DNA from: Coenobita brevimanus
Lineage: Eukaryota; Arthropoda; Malacostraca; Decapoda; Coenobitidae
DNA length: 64,000 nucleotides
NCBI GenBank assembly: GCA_032717465.1
Contig: CM064690.1
Coordinates: 13,632,830 to 13,696,829, forward strand
Direction of reading: 5' to 3'
Shown: positions 9,555-18,402 of the stretch, in pieces
Layout of the letters: each line of letters starts with the position of its first letter
How positions within the stretch are numbered: the first letter of the stretch is position 1
Notes under the pieces: generated by a model
Seen by the model: only the letters and a program-made list of their open reading frames with translations
Database searches by the model: none
Told to the model about the DNA's origin: nothing
Position numbers and translations under genes: made by a program

Positions 9555-10412
9555 GATGGTGTGAAGTGGGGGGGAGGCAGGGGGTGTAGGGGTATGGGTG
9601 TATCGGGCGGGTGGGCATGAGAGTCGGCCGGAGCGGGTGGTGGTGGTTCTGAGGGTGGGTGTGGGTGGGGAAGTGGGCGGGTGGGGTTAGTTAGTACGGG
9701 CTGTTGCAAGTGTTGGGGGCGTGGTGGAAGGTGAGATTGTTGGAGTGAGCATGCGCAGGTGTGGAGGGGAGGGAGAGGTGGTAGTGGGTTGTTCTGTGGG
9801 GGTGGTGGTGTGGCCGGGGCACGTGGGCACGGGTGGAAAAGGTGAGGCAGCGGAGGGAAGGGGTGAGGGTGAGCGTGGGGAGGTTGGTGTGGCGGGTGAG
9901 ATGTCAGGTGAGGTGCAGGGGGTGGTGGTGGCGAGGGAGGATGAGGTAGTAGGGGGGGTGGAGGGGGATGGTGAGGAGGAAACATAGCACTTGTATGTAG
10001 AAGTGACAGGAGGTGCAGGAGCAGGGGAAGGTGGGGGGTGCGGGGTCGGGGTGGCAGAGGTGGGCGTGCGGAAGGGGCGCACGTGGCGGTTTTGGAGGGT
10101 GCGCAGGGTGCCGTGGTAATCCACGACAACCTGGTAGGGGTTTGGAACATGGGTGATCTTGTGGGGTCCTGGAAAGTGGGGGGCGAGTTTGTCGGGGGTG
10201 GGAAGTTGGGCGATGATGACAGTATCGCCCGGGCTGAAAGGGTTGGAGGCAGTGTTGAGGCCAAGGTCCAGTATTTTCTGTAAGTGCTGCAGCCAGCTTC
10301 TCAGAAGGTGCAAGGGGTCCATGGTGGGGGTGGCGGCAGGTGGTTGCAAGTGTTGGCGTGGTGGTGGCAGGAGAGGGGATTCACCAAATATTCTCATGTG
10401 GGGAAACCCCAT
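9551..10412 (-). pseudogene. gLTR-B integrase C-terminal module and proline-rich tail
   Basis: The frame from 10412 has the sequence LNTASNPFSPGDTVII, then LAPHFPGPHKITHV, then VVVDYHGTLRTLQNRHVRPF. This is the SH3-like GPF/Y-type module that follows the catalytic core in Ty3/Gypsy integrases. After it comes about 150 residues of Pro, Thr, Ser and His. In element C the homologous proline-rich part is read in a different frame (that of the ORF ending at 9551 here), so an indel near 10000-10260 probably shifted one of them. The module helps in DNA binding and target choice. Confidence 0.7.
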
Positions 10413-11180
10413 CCTCCTGGGGACAGGAATTCATGCCCCATTGAATGATCTTTACATGGGCCGGCCAGTTGTCATCTTTCGTAGCCTCGATGCATGTACG
10501 TAGTTGGTTCATCAGGGTACGATGACTATGTTCACCTACTGCGTTTCCCCGTGGCCAATAAGGCGAGGAATGGGAGATTTTATATCCAAATATCTTGGCA
10601 AGTTCCCCTCAAATTTTACCAGAGAACTCTGGGGCATTGTCAGAACGGATGGCTTGAGGGATGCCAATATAAGGGAAAACGTGTCGGAGAAGGGCATCAG
10701 CGACAGCGACGGCATGATGTTCTTTCGCTGGGCAGGCTACTACAAATTTTGAATGTGTTGACAAACGTGATCACATATTTATACCCAGATTTGGAAGGGA
10801 GGGGGCCCACTACATCTATCGCCAGGAGTTGCCAAGGTTTATGGGCGGTGATGTGGCCCGAGGGTCTGGCGGTCCAGGTGACATCCTTCCCTAGTGCACA
10901 AGCGCGGCAAGTTCGAACTATCTCCTTGGCAAGAGTGGAGGGGTTGGACACTTGGACTAGCTTCTTGGTACCCAGATGGATGCTGTTATGGGCATGGAGG
11001 TGGCGTAGGGCATCGTGTGCCACATCGGGGGTTAGTAGAATGTGTCCGGACGGAGTTAGAAAGTGATCGCTCTGTCGGCATAGTTTGGTGAACAGGTGGG
11101 CGGGAATCCAGGGTGGTCGTTCCTTTCGGTGCCATAGGTGCAAGAGGTCCGAATCTGGCTGTGCTGCATGAACGGGAAGG
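10413..11180 (-). pseudogene. gLTR-B integrase zinc-finger and catalytic core, broken
   Basis: The zinc-binding HHCC domain is visible (HLHAHNSIHLGTKKLVQ, then RTCRACALGK). The DDE core starts with LLAIDVVGPLPSKSGYKYVI, continues after a stop near 10697 with SDNAPEFSGKI and SSPYWPRGNAVGEHSHRTL, so the D, D and E positions can all be located. At least one stop and frameshifts lie between them. The enzyme would insert the cDNA into host DNA; this copy is inactive. Confidence 0.8.
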
Positions 11181-11500
11181 CGGGAGAGGGCATCTGCGTT
11201 GGTATGTAGTTTCCCAGGCCTGTAGGAGATTTTGTACTGAAATTCTTCTAGGATTTCGCGCCACCTGATGAGTTGGGCGTTATGCGAGTCCGACTGACAC
11301 AACCATTGGAGAGACTGATGGTCAGTGATGATTGTGACCTGGGTTCTGGAAAGGTAGGCCCTAAAATGTTGGAGGGCCCAGATTATGCCGAGGCATTCTC
11401 GTTTGGTTGCGCCATAAGTTTTCTCAGCTGGATTTAAAGTGTGGCTGGCACAAGCAATAATGTGTTCTCAGCCGGCTTGTACGTGGGCGAGTACGGCGCC
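11171..11500 (-). pseudogene. gLTR-B RNase H domain
   Basis: The sequence has YTDVSLTAIGAVL, a stop at about 11468, then NPAEKTYGATKRECLGIIWAL, ITDHQSLQWL and YRPGKLHTNADALSRLP. The usual catalytic D, E and D are visible in YTD, REC and TDH. It is located between RT and integrase as expected for Ty3/Gypsy. The in-frame stop makes it a pseudogene. Confidence 0.8.
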
Positions 11501-12796
11501 TATTGCGGTGAGAGAAACGTCGGTGTAGAGGAGGAACGGGTGGGTATAATCAGGAAAAGCCACGATGGGAGCAGAGACGAGTTTGTCTTTCAATTGTTGG
11601 AAGGCCTCTTGTCTTGCTTCAGTCCATACAAACGGTTCTCCCTTCCTGGTCATATTGTGCAGAGGTTTTGCAATTTGAGCGAGACCCTTCACGAAACGAC
11701 GGTAGTAGGACGTGAGTCCTAGGAAGGCATGGACGTCTTGCAGTGGCGGTATGTCCGCTATGGCGCGGAGCTTGTCAGGATCCGAGGAGATTCCTGCCTG
11801 GGAGATAACGTGTCCCAGGAACAAGACAGACCTGGCAGCCAGGACACACTTAGAGGGGTGGAGTTTGAGGCCTGCCTGGCGGATCCTAGTAAAGACCCGA
11901 CGGAGGCTCTGCAAATGGTCGGCCCAGGTCTGGCTAAAGACGATGACGTCGTACAGATAGGCCAGACATATCTCTGAAGTGAGGCCACTCAAGACAGACT
12001 CCATGAGCCGGGAAAAGGTGGCACGGGCATTGCAAAGGCCAAACAGCAGGACATGGAATTCGAAGTGCCGGCCGTTGCTCTTGAAGAAAGCGGTTTTGCC
12101 TCGGTGCTCTGGGTGTACCAGGACCTGCCAGTACCCAGACTGGAGGTGGAGGGTAGAGAACCAAGATCCCCCATGAAGGGAATCTAGGGAGTCATCGATC
12201 CATGGGAGGGGAGTGGCATCTTTGACGCTCACTTCGTTCAGGCGGTGGTAATCAATGCAAAACTGCATCGTACCGTCCTTCTTTCTTACTAGAACAACGG
12301 GGGAGGACCAAGGGCTGATGGAGGGGGAAATGACGCCAGCCTCGATCATTTCGCGCACTTGGCGGTCCTCTTCCTCCCTTTGTCGGGGGTTCTTGCATTG
12401 GGAAGGCTGTCTTAGCAGTGGGCCTGTCGTATAGATCTCGTGAGACAGGTATGTGGTATGCCCTATATCTGCTGGTCCGGTTGCAAACAGGTCCTGGAAA
12501 TCTAGGAGAAGGTGACGTAGGGTATCTGACTGCTGGGCGGAGAGATGGTCAGGAATAGGGGGTAGGGGGGTGGGGGAGTGGGAGGAGGTTGGGGCACAGG
12601 GCTCAGCTTTCTCCATCTCTCTGATAATGAGCCCTTTGGGGAGGGTAAGGGGGGAAGGGGCAAGGTTGGCTATGCGGACAGCGGTGTGGTGGGGGGGAGA
12701 AAGGTGGGAGATAAGAGGCAGGCGGAAAGGGCTCCTGACGGGAGGAGGGGGGAAAATAGTACAGAGGGGCCGGAGGGCTGGTTCAGGGGCATCCAA
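11468..12796 (-). pseudogene. gLTR-B reverse transcriptase, catalytic residues lost
   Basis: This 442-codon open frame covers a variable N-terminal part, then all Ty3/Gypsy RT blocks: VREMIEAGVISPS, PVVLVRKKDGTMQFCIDYH, LNEVSVKDATPLP, FSTLHLQSGYWQV, TAFFKSNGRHFEF, LLFGLCNARATF, AYLYDVIVFS, LFLGHVIS and FLGLTSYYRRF. The LDL motif reads LHL and the YLDD motif reads YLYD, so two of the three catalytic aspartates are replaced. The frame is otherwise open, which suggests fairly recent loss. It would copy the RNA genome into cDNA. Confidence 0.9.
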
Positions 12797-13007
12797 GCCT
12801 CATGGTGAGAAGGAATGGTAACAGCGGCGGAGACGGTAGCGGGGAAGGAAGGGGCTAAGGCGGTAGGGGGAAGCACTGGGAAAGAAGGGGAGGGGGGTGG
12901 GGAGAGGGAAGGGGGAGGGGGGGAGGGGACGAATCCTCCGGCTGGGGCCGCGGCGTGCAGGTGCAAACGGCCTGGGTAGGGCGGGGTGGGGGGTGGAACT
13001 GGAGCTG

Positions 13008-13334
13008 TCAGTAGCGGCAGTCAATGGTAGCTCCGAGTTTTTGGAACAAGTCCAGTCCTAAATAACCGTCATAACGCCGGCAGGAGGAGTCAAAAACAAT
13101 AAACTGATTCTGGGTGGACACCGGCTGGTGGGTGTCGATCCGTAGGGCCCGAGTCTCCCCACGGTTGGGCAGGGGGCCATCCCCCGCGTCCACAAGGTGA
13201 GTGGTGGTAGGGCGGAGCAGGCAAAAGGTCGACTTGTGACGGGAGAAATAGTGGCTGTAGAAACAGGACCTGGCTGCTCTCATGTCGACTAGTAGTCTGG
13301 CCTTCATGCCATTTAATTTCATCTTGTGATACAC
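13008..13334 (-). pseudogene. gLTR-B protease
   Basis: The 108-codon frame contains KMKLNGMKARLLVDMRAARS and ends with YDGYLGLDLFQKLGATIDC. The active-site DTGA seen in gLTR-A is DMRA here, so the catalytic motif is damaged. It directly follows gag (12 bp). Between it and RT (12797-13007) lies a proline/serine-rich linker with no domain I recognise. Confidence 0.75.
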
Positions 13335-13346
13335 TGGGGGCGATAC

Positions 13347-14282
13347 TTAGGGGTAGTGGCCCCCGCCACCGTGGGTTGGTGCGGGAGCGGGCCTAAAAAT
13401 CCAGCTGTCTGGGGCTTTCACTCTCCTATTCCTGCTCATGTTCTCCCGCATAGGGCTCGTCCACGGTGCCAGCTCGTCCTCTGGAGCCTCGCCCTCCAAA
13501 GAGGACACCTTACATGAACCCAAGGCTGTGGGTCTGTGGCGGGCAGCTTTGAGTTGGTCCCGTATATCATGTAGGGGACAGCGGGAACTGCAGACTGTGA
13601 ACTCCCACGGGTTTACCAAAATCAGGTTTGGATTTTCCCATGGGGCGGGTCGCCAGCGAGAGGGGTGTGCCCTGGGTGGGCTAGATGCCGGGGTAGGGCT
13701 GGTGTGAGGCATGGGCGGTCGTGGCATGGTTGGAGGAGCCGGGGGTTGGGTGGGAAATCTCTTCACCACATTGATCGGCTGAGGAGTAGGGCAGGCGGTC
13801 AGGAGGCGCCGTATTAGCTGGATGTTCCTATCCATGTCTCCGGTTGGGTCATGGATGGTAAAGTGTTGTCTAATGACATTCGGGAGCACTCTGAGTAGAG
13901 TGTTAAACAAGTGTTCGTCCTGGGTTTCTTCATCTGCCTCCGGGTAGGCAGCGGTGACCAGGCGTCTTGCTTGTATCAGGGTATTGTCTAAATCCCCGTC
14001 AAATGAAAAACTATCCAGTTTGGATAGAGCCACCACTCTTCCAAATGATGAGGTGATGGCTTGGACAACGAACTTTGTAAAGTTCTGCCAGGTGAGCTCC
14101 GGGACAATTTTTGGTGTTATGTTCGCCGCCGCTTTGCCCAATAGCGGGAGTGTGACTGCAATCTTCTGCTGGTCATTCTCAAAGCCAATATCCAGTAAGG
14201 GTTTAATTATCATCAGATATATGTGTATATCGTACTGGTCAGGGTCAAACCTGGGTAATTGTACGTGTGGTTTAGTTGTCAT
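13347..14282 (-). CDS. gLTR-B Gag
   Basis: This intact 311-codon frame starts 64 bp from the 5' LTR. Residues 1-160 form a helical capsid-like region (IKPLLDIGFENDQQ, LLGKAAANI, LTWQNFTKFV, LDNTLIQARRLVTAAYPEA, LFNTLLRVLPNVIRQHF). It is followed by a proline-rich stretch and a short basic part with a CSSRCPLHDIRDQLK segment. There is no canonical CCHC knuckle. Gag assembles the particle around the RNA. It is the best preserved gene of this copy and the start is the first ATG after the LTR. Confidence 0.75.
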   Translation of the reverse strand: MTTKPHVQLPRFDPDQYDIHIYLMIIKPLLDIGFENDQQKIAVTLPLLGKAAANITPKIVPELTWQNFTKFVVQAITSSFGRVVALSKLDSFSFDGDLDNTLIQARRLVTAAYPEADEETQDEHLFNTLLRVLPNVIRQHFTIHDPTGDMDRNIQLIRRLLTACPTPQPINVVKRFPTQPPAPPTMPRPPMPHTSPTPASSPPRAHPSRWRPAPWENPNLILVNPWEFTVCSSRCPLHDIRDQLKAARHRPTALGSCKVSSLEGEAPEDELAPWTSPMRENMSRNRRVKAPDSWIFRPAPAPTHGGGGHYP

Positions 14283-14327
14283 TTTGCCAAATATTTCTCA
14301 CTACCTCTCTTCTAAGCCCGGGTCAAG

Positions 14328-14346
14328 AACCACCGCTGGCCACCAG
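14328..14346 (-). other. Primer-binding site of gLTR-B
   Basis: Adjacent to the 5' LTR, the minus strand reads C, then TGGTGGCCAGCGGTGGTT. It is shared with gLTR-A apart from two positions. One extra base separates the LTR end from TGG. The tRNA is not assigned. Confidence 0.65.
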
Positions 14347-15285
14347 TGTAATGCTAGGTGAAAAAGGCCCGACTCCTCGGTCCTAAAACACCTAACGTGT
14401 AGCGGGGTCCTCTTTCGTGACCGGAGCTTAGTGCAATGAAAGAGAGGCAGGACACAAAAACTCTAGGTAATAACCTTTTACATGTATATTCCCACAGTCA
14501 GACATAGGACAAAATACAGATATTACAACACGATAAGTGACACAGAAATAAAACCTTACTTAGGATATTAGTATCTCACAGGATAGTGACTTACCCACCA
14601 CGGTTGCCAATACAGAAAGTCTAGTGAACAGGTGTACAGGGAACACGGGTGTGCGTGGGAGTGCGGGAGGGGGAATTCACGCGGGGGGGGGGGGGAAGGA
14701 CTCGTGACGAGCTGGAACAGAGTTATAGTAATATTGGGAAAGGATACGTCTTTCTAATTCACTCTTAGCATCACCTGATAGAAAAAGGGTTTTGACATTT
14801 GATTCTATCTCGTTTATATTACGTTAGTTATGGGGAGGGGATGTTGTAGAGAGGGAGGGAATAGCGGGACACTGGATATTCACTGTGTTTAAGGTAATAC
14901 AAAGGGATGGATATTATGCTCACTTTTCTATGGTTTTCTAACAACAAGGGACATATGTATATTTTCACTACAGAGACTTCCTCAGGGGAAGAGTTCTTAC
15001 TGGTTTCTTGCGAGGGCATCACTTATGAGTCAGAGTTCTCGGGACTCACTCACTATTTTCATCTTTACTCACTCGCCCGTGATTTCACTCGCCCTGATAC
15101 TGGACACACATTTAGTCACTATATCACTGTAACCTGTTTTCTAGGGCAACGTCACACTTAATATAATTTCCGTCACTAGTCTTGGAGCAATACCACACTT
15201 GACATATATTCACTCGTGCTGTGGGGGCGGCGGGGAGACATGCCGGCGTCTATTTGGCCAGGCTAGGGGCACCGCCAGGGAAAGG

Positions 15286-15302
15286 CGTGCCGAGAGGGCA
15301 CG
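15286..15302 (-). other. Conserved hairpin in LTR B (right)
   Basis: Same CGTGCC / GGCACG stem as at 7601-7617, with loop GAGAG. It lies about 60 bp after the LFVPSP-containing part of ORF-L. Confidence 0.5.
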
Positions 15303-15327
15303 GGACGGCTCGCAGGGGCGTCTTCTT

Positions 15328-17587
15328 TCATCCAGGGCTGCACGTGGCGCAAGGGCCCATAGTCTCCGGCCTGGCATTAGGGGTGTGGCCCTCAGGGCTG
15401 GGGACAAACAGGTCTAGGAGTCTCTGGCTCCTTTCTCGGCCAGAGGTGGAGGTCCTTCGCAGTCTCTTGAACATGGAGAGGTTGCGCCTGGGAGTCCTGG
15501 GGAGGGCCCGGGGAGGCTGAGGGCTGCGGTCCCCAAAATCAAGGGGCGCCATCAGGTGAGGGCTGCGGCACCGTCTCGTACTGGGGCCCGACAGGTGAGT
15601 CTTCTCCAGGGCCAGGCATAGGAACCGGAGGCCAGGGGAGGCCGTTAGGCCTCATGGGGTCCCTCTGGTGCTGGGGAGCCGGGCATCTGTCTCATGCAGG
15701 GGCGATGTCAGTACATCTGTCTGGCCGTAGGGCCCAGCAATGGGCCGTGGCTGTGTGGGGGAGTCAGCGCACCTCTGGTCGTCTCTCCAGAGGCCGTGAG
15801 CCCGTCTCTTCTGCAGGAGGGGGGAGCGGCAATCAGCCGTCTCAGGGGCAGTGCCTTTGGAGCGGCAATTGGCCGTCTCCTTCGGCAGGAGGAGTGAGCG
15901 GCAATCAGACGTCTCGGGGGCAGCACCTCCAGAGCAGCAATCGGCCGTCTCCTTCGGCAGGAGGGGTGAGTGGCAATCGGCCGTCTCGGGGGCAGGACCT
16001 CTAGAGCAGCAATCGGCTGTCTCTTTCGGCAGGAGTGAGCGCCAATCGGTCGTCTCAGGGGCAATGCTTCCAGAGCGGTAATCAGCCGTCTCCTTCGGCA
16101 GGAGGAAGGAGCGGCAATTTGCCGTCTCAAGGGCCAGAGCCTCCGGAGCGGCAATCGGCCGTCTCCTTCGGCAGTAGGAGTGAGCGGCAATCGGCAGTCT
16201 CAGGGGCAGCACCTCCAGAGCGGCAATCGGCCATCTCCTTCGGCAGGAGGGGTGAGCGGCAATCGGCCATCTCGGGGGCAGCACCTCTAGAGCGGCAATC
16301 GGCCTTCTCCTTCGGCAGGAGGAGTGAGCGGCAATCAGCCGTCTCCTTCGGCAGGAGGAGTGAGTGGCAATCGGCCATCTTGGGGGCAGCGCTTCCAGAG
16401 CAGCAATCGGCCATCTCTTTCGGCAGGTGGAAGGAGCAGCAATCGGCCGTCTCAGGGGGAGCGCCTCTTGAGCAGCAATCGGCTGTCTCCTTCGGCAAGA
16501 GTGAGCGGCAATCAGCCGTCTCAGGGGCAGCACTTCCAGAGCAGCAGTCGGCGGTCTCCTTTAGCAGGAGGAGTGAGTGGCAATCGGCCATCTCAGGGTC
16601 AGCACTTACAGAACGGCAATCGGCCGTCTCCTTCGGCAGGAGGGTTGAGCGGCAATCGGCTGTCTCGGGGGCAGCACCTACAGAGCGGCAATCAGCCGTC
16701 TCCTTCGACAGGAGGGTTGAGCGGCAATCGGCTGTCTCGGGGGCAGCACCTACAGAGTGGCAATCGGCCGTCTCCTTTGACAGGAGGGTTGAGCGGCAAT
16801 TGGCTGTCTCGGGGGCAGCACCTACAGAGTGGCAATCGGCCGTCTCCTTCGGCAGGAGGGTTGAGCAGCAATCGGCCGTCTTCTTCGGCAGGAGGGTTGA
16901 GCGGCAATCGGCCGTCTCAGGGGCAGCACCTACAGAGCGGCAATCGGCCGTCTCGGGGGCAGCACCTACAGAGCGGCAATCAGCCGTCTCCTTCGGCAGG
17001 AGGGGTGAGCGGCAATCGACCGTCTCAGGGGCAGCGCTTCCAGAGTGGCAATCGGCCGTCTTCTTCGGCAAGAGGGCGGAGCGGCAATCGGCCGTTTCCT
17101 TCGGCAAGAGGGCGGAGTGGCAATCAGCCGTCTCCTGGGGCAGAAGAGATGAGCAGCAATCAGCCGTCTCAGCAGAAACACCTTCAGTGCGATGCTTGGC
17201 CGACTGACGAAGGCGGGAACGGCAATCGGCCATCTCCAGAGGGGCGCTGTCGGAAACTAAAATATCAGTTCCACCCCAGTCTGATTTGGCAGTCCTGCTC
17301 CCCGAAGGTAGTGTCCTCCATCTGCTATGGTGGTGGTGCGACGGCTGAGTGTGATAAGGGCATACGGCCCGGGCTGGCTTATGCCATTATCGTATTGGGT
17401 CCCCTAGTGTGGGTGTGGCTACTCCGTGGGGTCTGGGTAGGGGTGTCGGTGTATTTCTGGGGGCACTACACTGTTTCTTTCTCACTGTGTTTCTGGGGGC
17501 ACTACGTTGTTCTTCCGTGTTTCTGGGGGCACTATGTTGTTCTTCTCTCACATCGTCTCCAGGGGCTCTGATTTGCAAGCCACGCAT
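15328..17587 (-). pseudogene. ORF-L in 5' LTR of gLTR-B, nearly continuous
   Basis: It starts with ATG at LTR nucleotides 5-7 (MRGLQIRAPGDD). The N-terminal block SAPRNTPTPLPRPHGVATP matches element C, then a TAA ends the first frame. The next part stays in the same frame: ARAVCPYHTQPS, RTLPSGSRTAKSDWGG, DSAPLEMADCRS, then 30 or so repeats of ETADCRS plus five residues. A unit of 37 bp near 16130 shifts the frame once. The C-terminal domain follows after a TGA (CGA in the other LTR): GLTASPGLRFLCLALEKTH, APLDFGDRSPQ, SQRLLDLFVPSPEGHTP. The TGA is probably a CpG mutation. Confidence 0.65.
15826..17238. repeat. 36-bp minisatellite in the 5' LTR of gLTR-B (about 39 units)
   Basis: Same unit and same two alternating second halves as at 8141-8800. 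There are local runs with GTTGAGCGGCAATCGGC that are absent in the other LTR, showing unit turnover inside the array. Confidence 0.9.
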
Positions 17588-17591
17588 TTCA

Positions 17592-17807
17592 TATTGTAAG
17601 AGCTATTTTGGGTTATTGTATATTCCACAAGTTTTACTCATAGAATGTGTGTGTAATTGTCTATTGGTAATATATAAGTGTGCCTTTTGATCAGCGGTGT
17701 TTGGACTTTCCTTCCATTTCTGTGACTGACCCGGTCAGGAACAAAGAACCCAGGGCTGCACCGTATCTGTGATTGAGAAGTCGGGACTCAGAATACGCTG
17801 CATAACA
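17592..17807 (+). repeat. Solo LTR of gLTR-D, part 2
   Basis: This continues LTR D after the gLTR-B insertion, beginning with the second TATTG. The segment ACCCGGTCAGGAACAAAGAACCC resembles the U5 block of the other LTRs, and the end CATAACA matches LTR A (TAACATAACA). Confidence 0.7.
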
Positions 17808-18003
17808 AGGGGTAAGGCTCACATATGTACCAAGGGTAGTGCAGAGTGGAAGAAATGAGCTTGTGAAAAGAGTATTAGAAATTAGTATGGAGGACGATAA
17901 ACATAAATGGGTGGGAGATAGTAAAAGATATGTAAACAGCAGCTTTCAACTGATAGGAAAAAAAAAAAAAAGACCTAACAGAAATGATAAAAAAATTAGA
18001 CAC
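17808..18003 (+). mobile_element. LINE-H fragment 2
   Basis: The frame resumes after LTR D as VRLTYVPRVVQSGRNELVKR, then LEISMEDDKHKWVGDSKRY, then a lysine-rich run. It connects to fragment 1 through IMG/V without a shift, and to fragment 3 after removal of element C. The final GACAC (17999-18003) is the left target duplicate of element C. Confidence 0.8.
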
Positions 18004-18402
18004 TAAAATGCATGACTTAAACAACAGTGCCCCCGAAAAATACCATAGTACCCCCGACGACAGGGCAAGCCAAACACAGCTCAGTATGCCCGAGGATGTG
18101 CCGACACCCCCACACAGACCCCACGGGGTAGCCACCACCAGTCACAATCACTCCCGGCAACAGCGACATATGTCAGCCCGGGCCGTGCGCCCCTGTGTCA
18201 CGCAGCCACCACGCCGTCGCCGCCGTAGGAGAAGGACACTACCTTCACGGAGTGGAATTGTTGAGTCAGCTAGGGGTGGAGTTGTAAAAGACACTCCAGA
18301 TGGCGCCCCTCTGGTAGAGACGATCTATGGTCACCCCCATCCTCGTGAGACGATCTATGGTCGCTCTGAAATTGTTCCGGTAGAGACGATCTATGGTCGC
18401 TC
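18004..18402 (+). repeat. 5' LTR fragment of gLTR-C
   Basis: It aligns with 19297 onward at an offset of 1293. It starts TAAAATG, covers the ORF-L N-terminal block and three minisatellite units, then breaks at about 18402 inside a unit where internal proline-rich sequence begins. Confidence 0.85.

Larger units (their letters stand above)
6664..17591 (-). mobile_element. gLTR-B: complete Ty3/Gypsy-type LTR retrotransposon with giant LTRs
   Basis: The element is 10,928 bp, read on the minus strand. It has a 5' LTR at 14347-17591, PBS at 14328-14346, then gag, protease, RT, RNase H and integrase, a proline-rich region with a conserved C-terminal pol domain, PPT at 9154-9166 and 3' LTR at 6664-9153. 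Both outer ends are TG..CA and are flanked by the perfect 5-bp duplication TATTG (6659-6663 and 17592-17596). The order RT, RNase H, integrase is typical of Ty3/Gypsy. The LTRs differ by roughly 4% in the first 130 bp by eye, and key RT aspartates are lost. It inserted into solo LTR D of the same family. Confidence 0.95.
14347..17591 (-). repeat. 5' LTR of gLTR-B (3245 bp)
   Basis: In plus orientation it runs TGTAATGCTAGG to ACGCATTTCA. It has the same layout as 6664-9153 but about 21 extra minisatellite units. In element direction it begins TGAAATG, so the ORF-L ATG occupies nucleotides 5-7. The right flank is the target duplicate TATTG. Confidence 0.95.

Noticed and set aside
9154..9700. 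An env-like gene between pol and the 3' LTR
   Set aside because: No signal peptide or membrane segment is visible. The region is the pol C-terminal domain in frame with U3.
16035..17571. Long plus-strand frames (390 and 415 codons) in the gLTR-B minisatellite
   Set aside because: A 36-bp stop-free unit keeps many frames open on both strands. Only the minus frame has homology to ORF-L of element C, so the plus frames are by-products.
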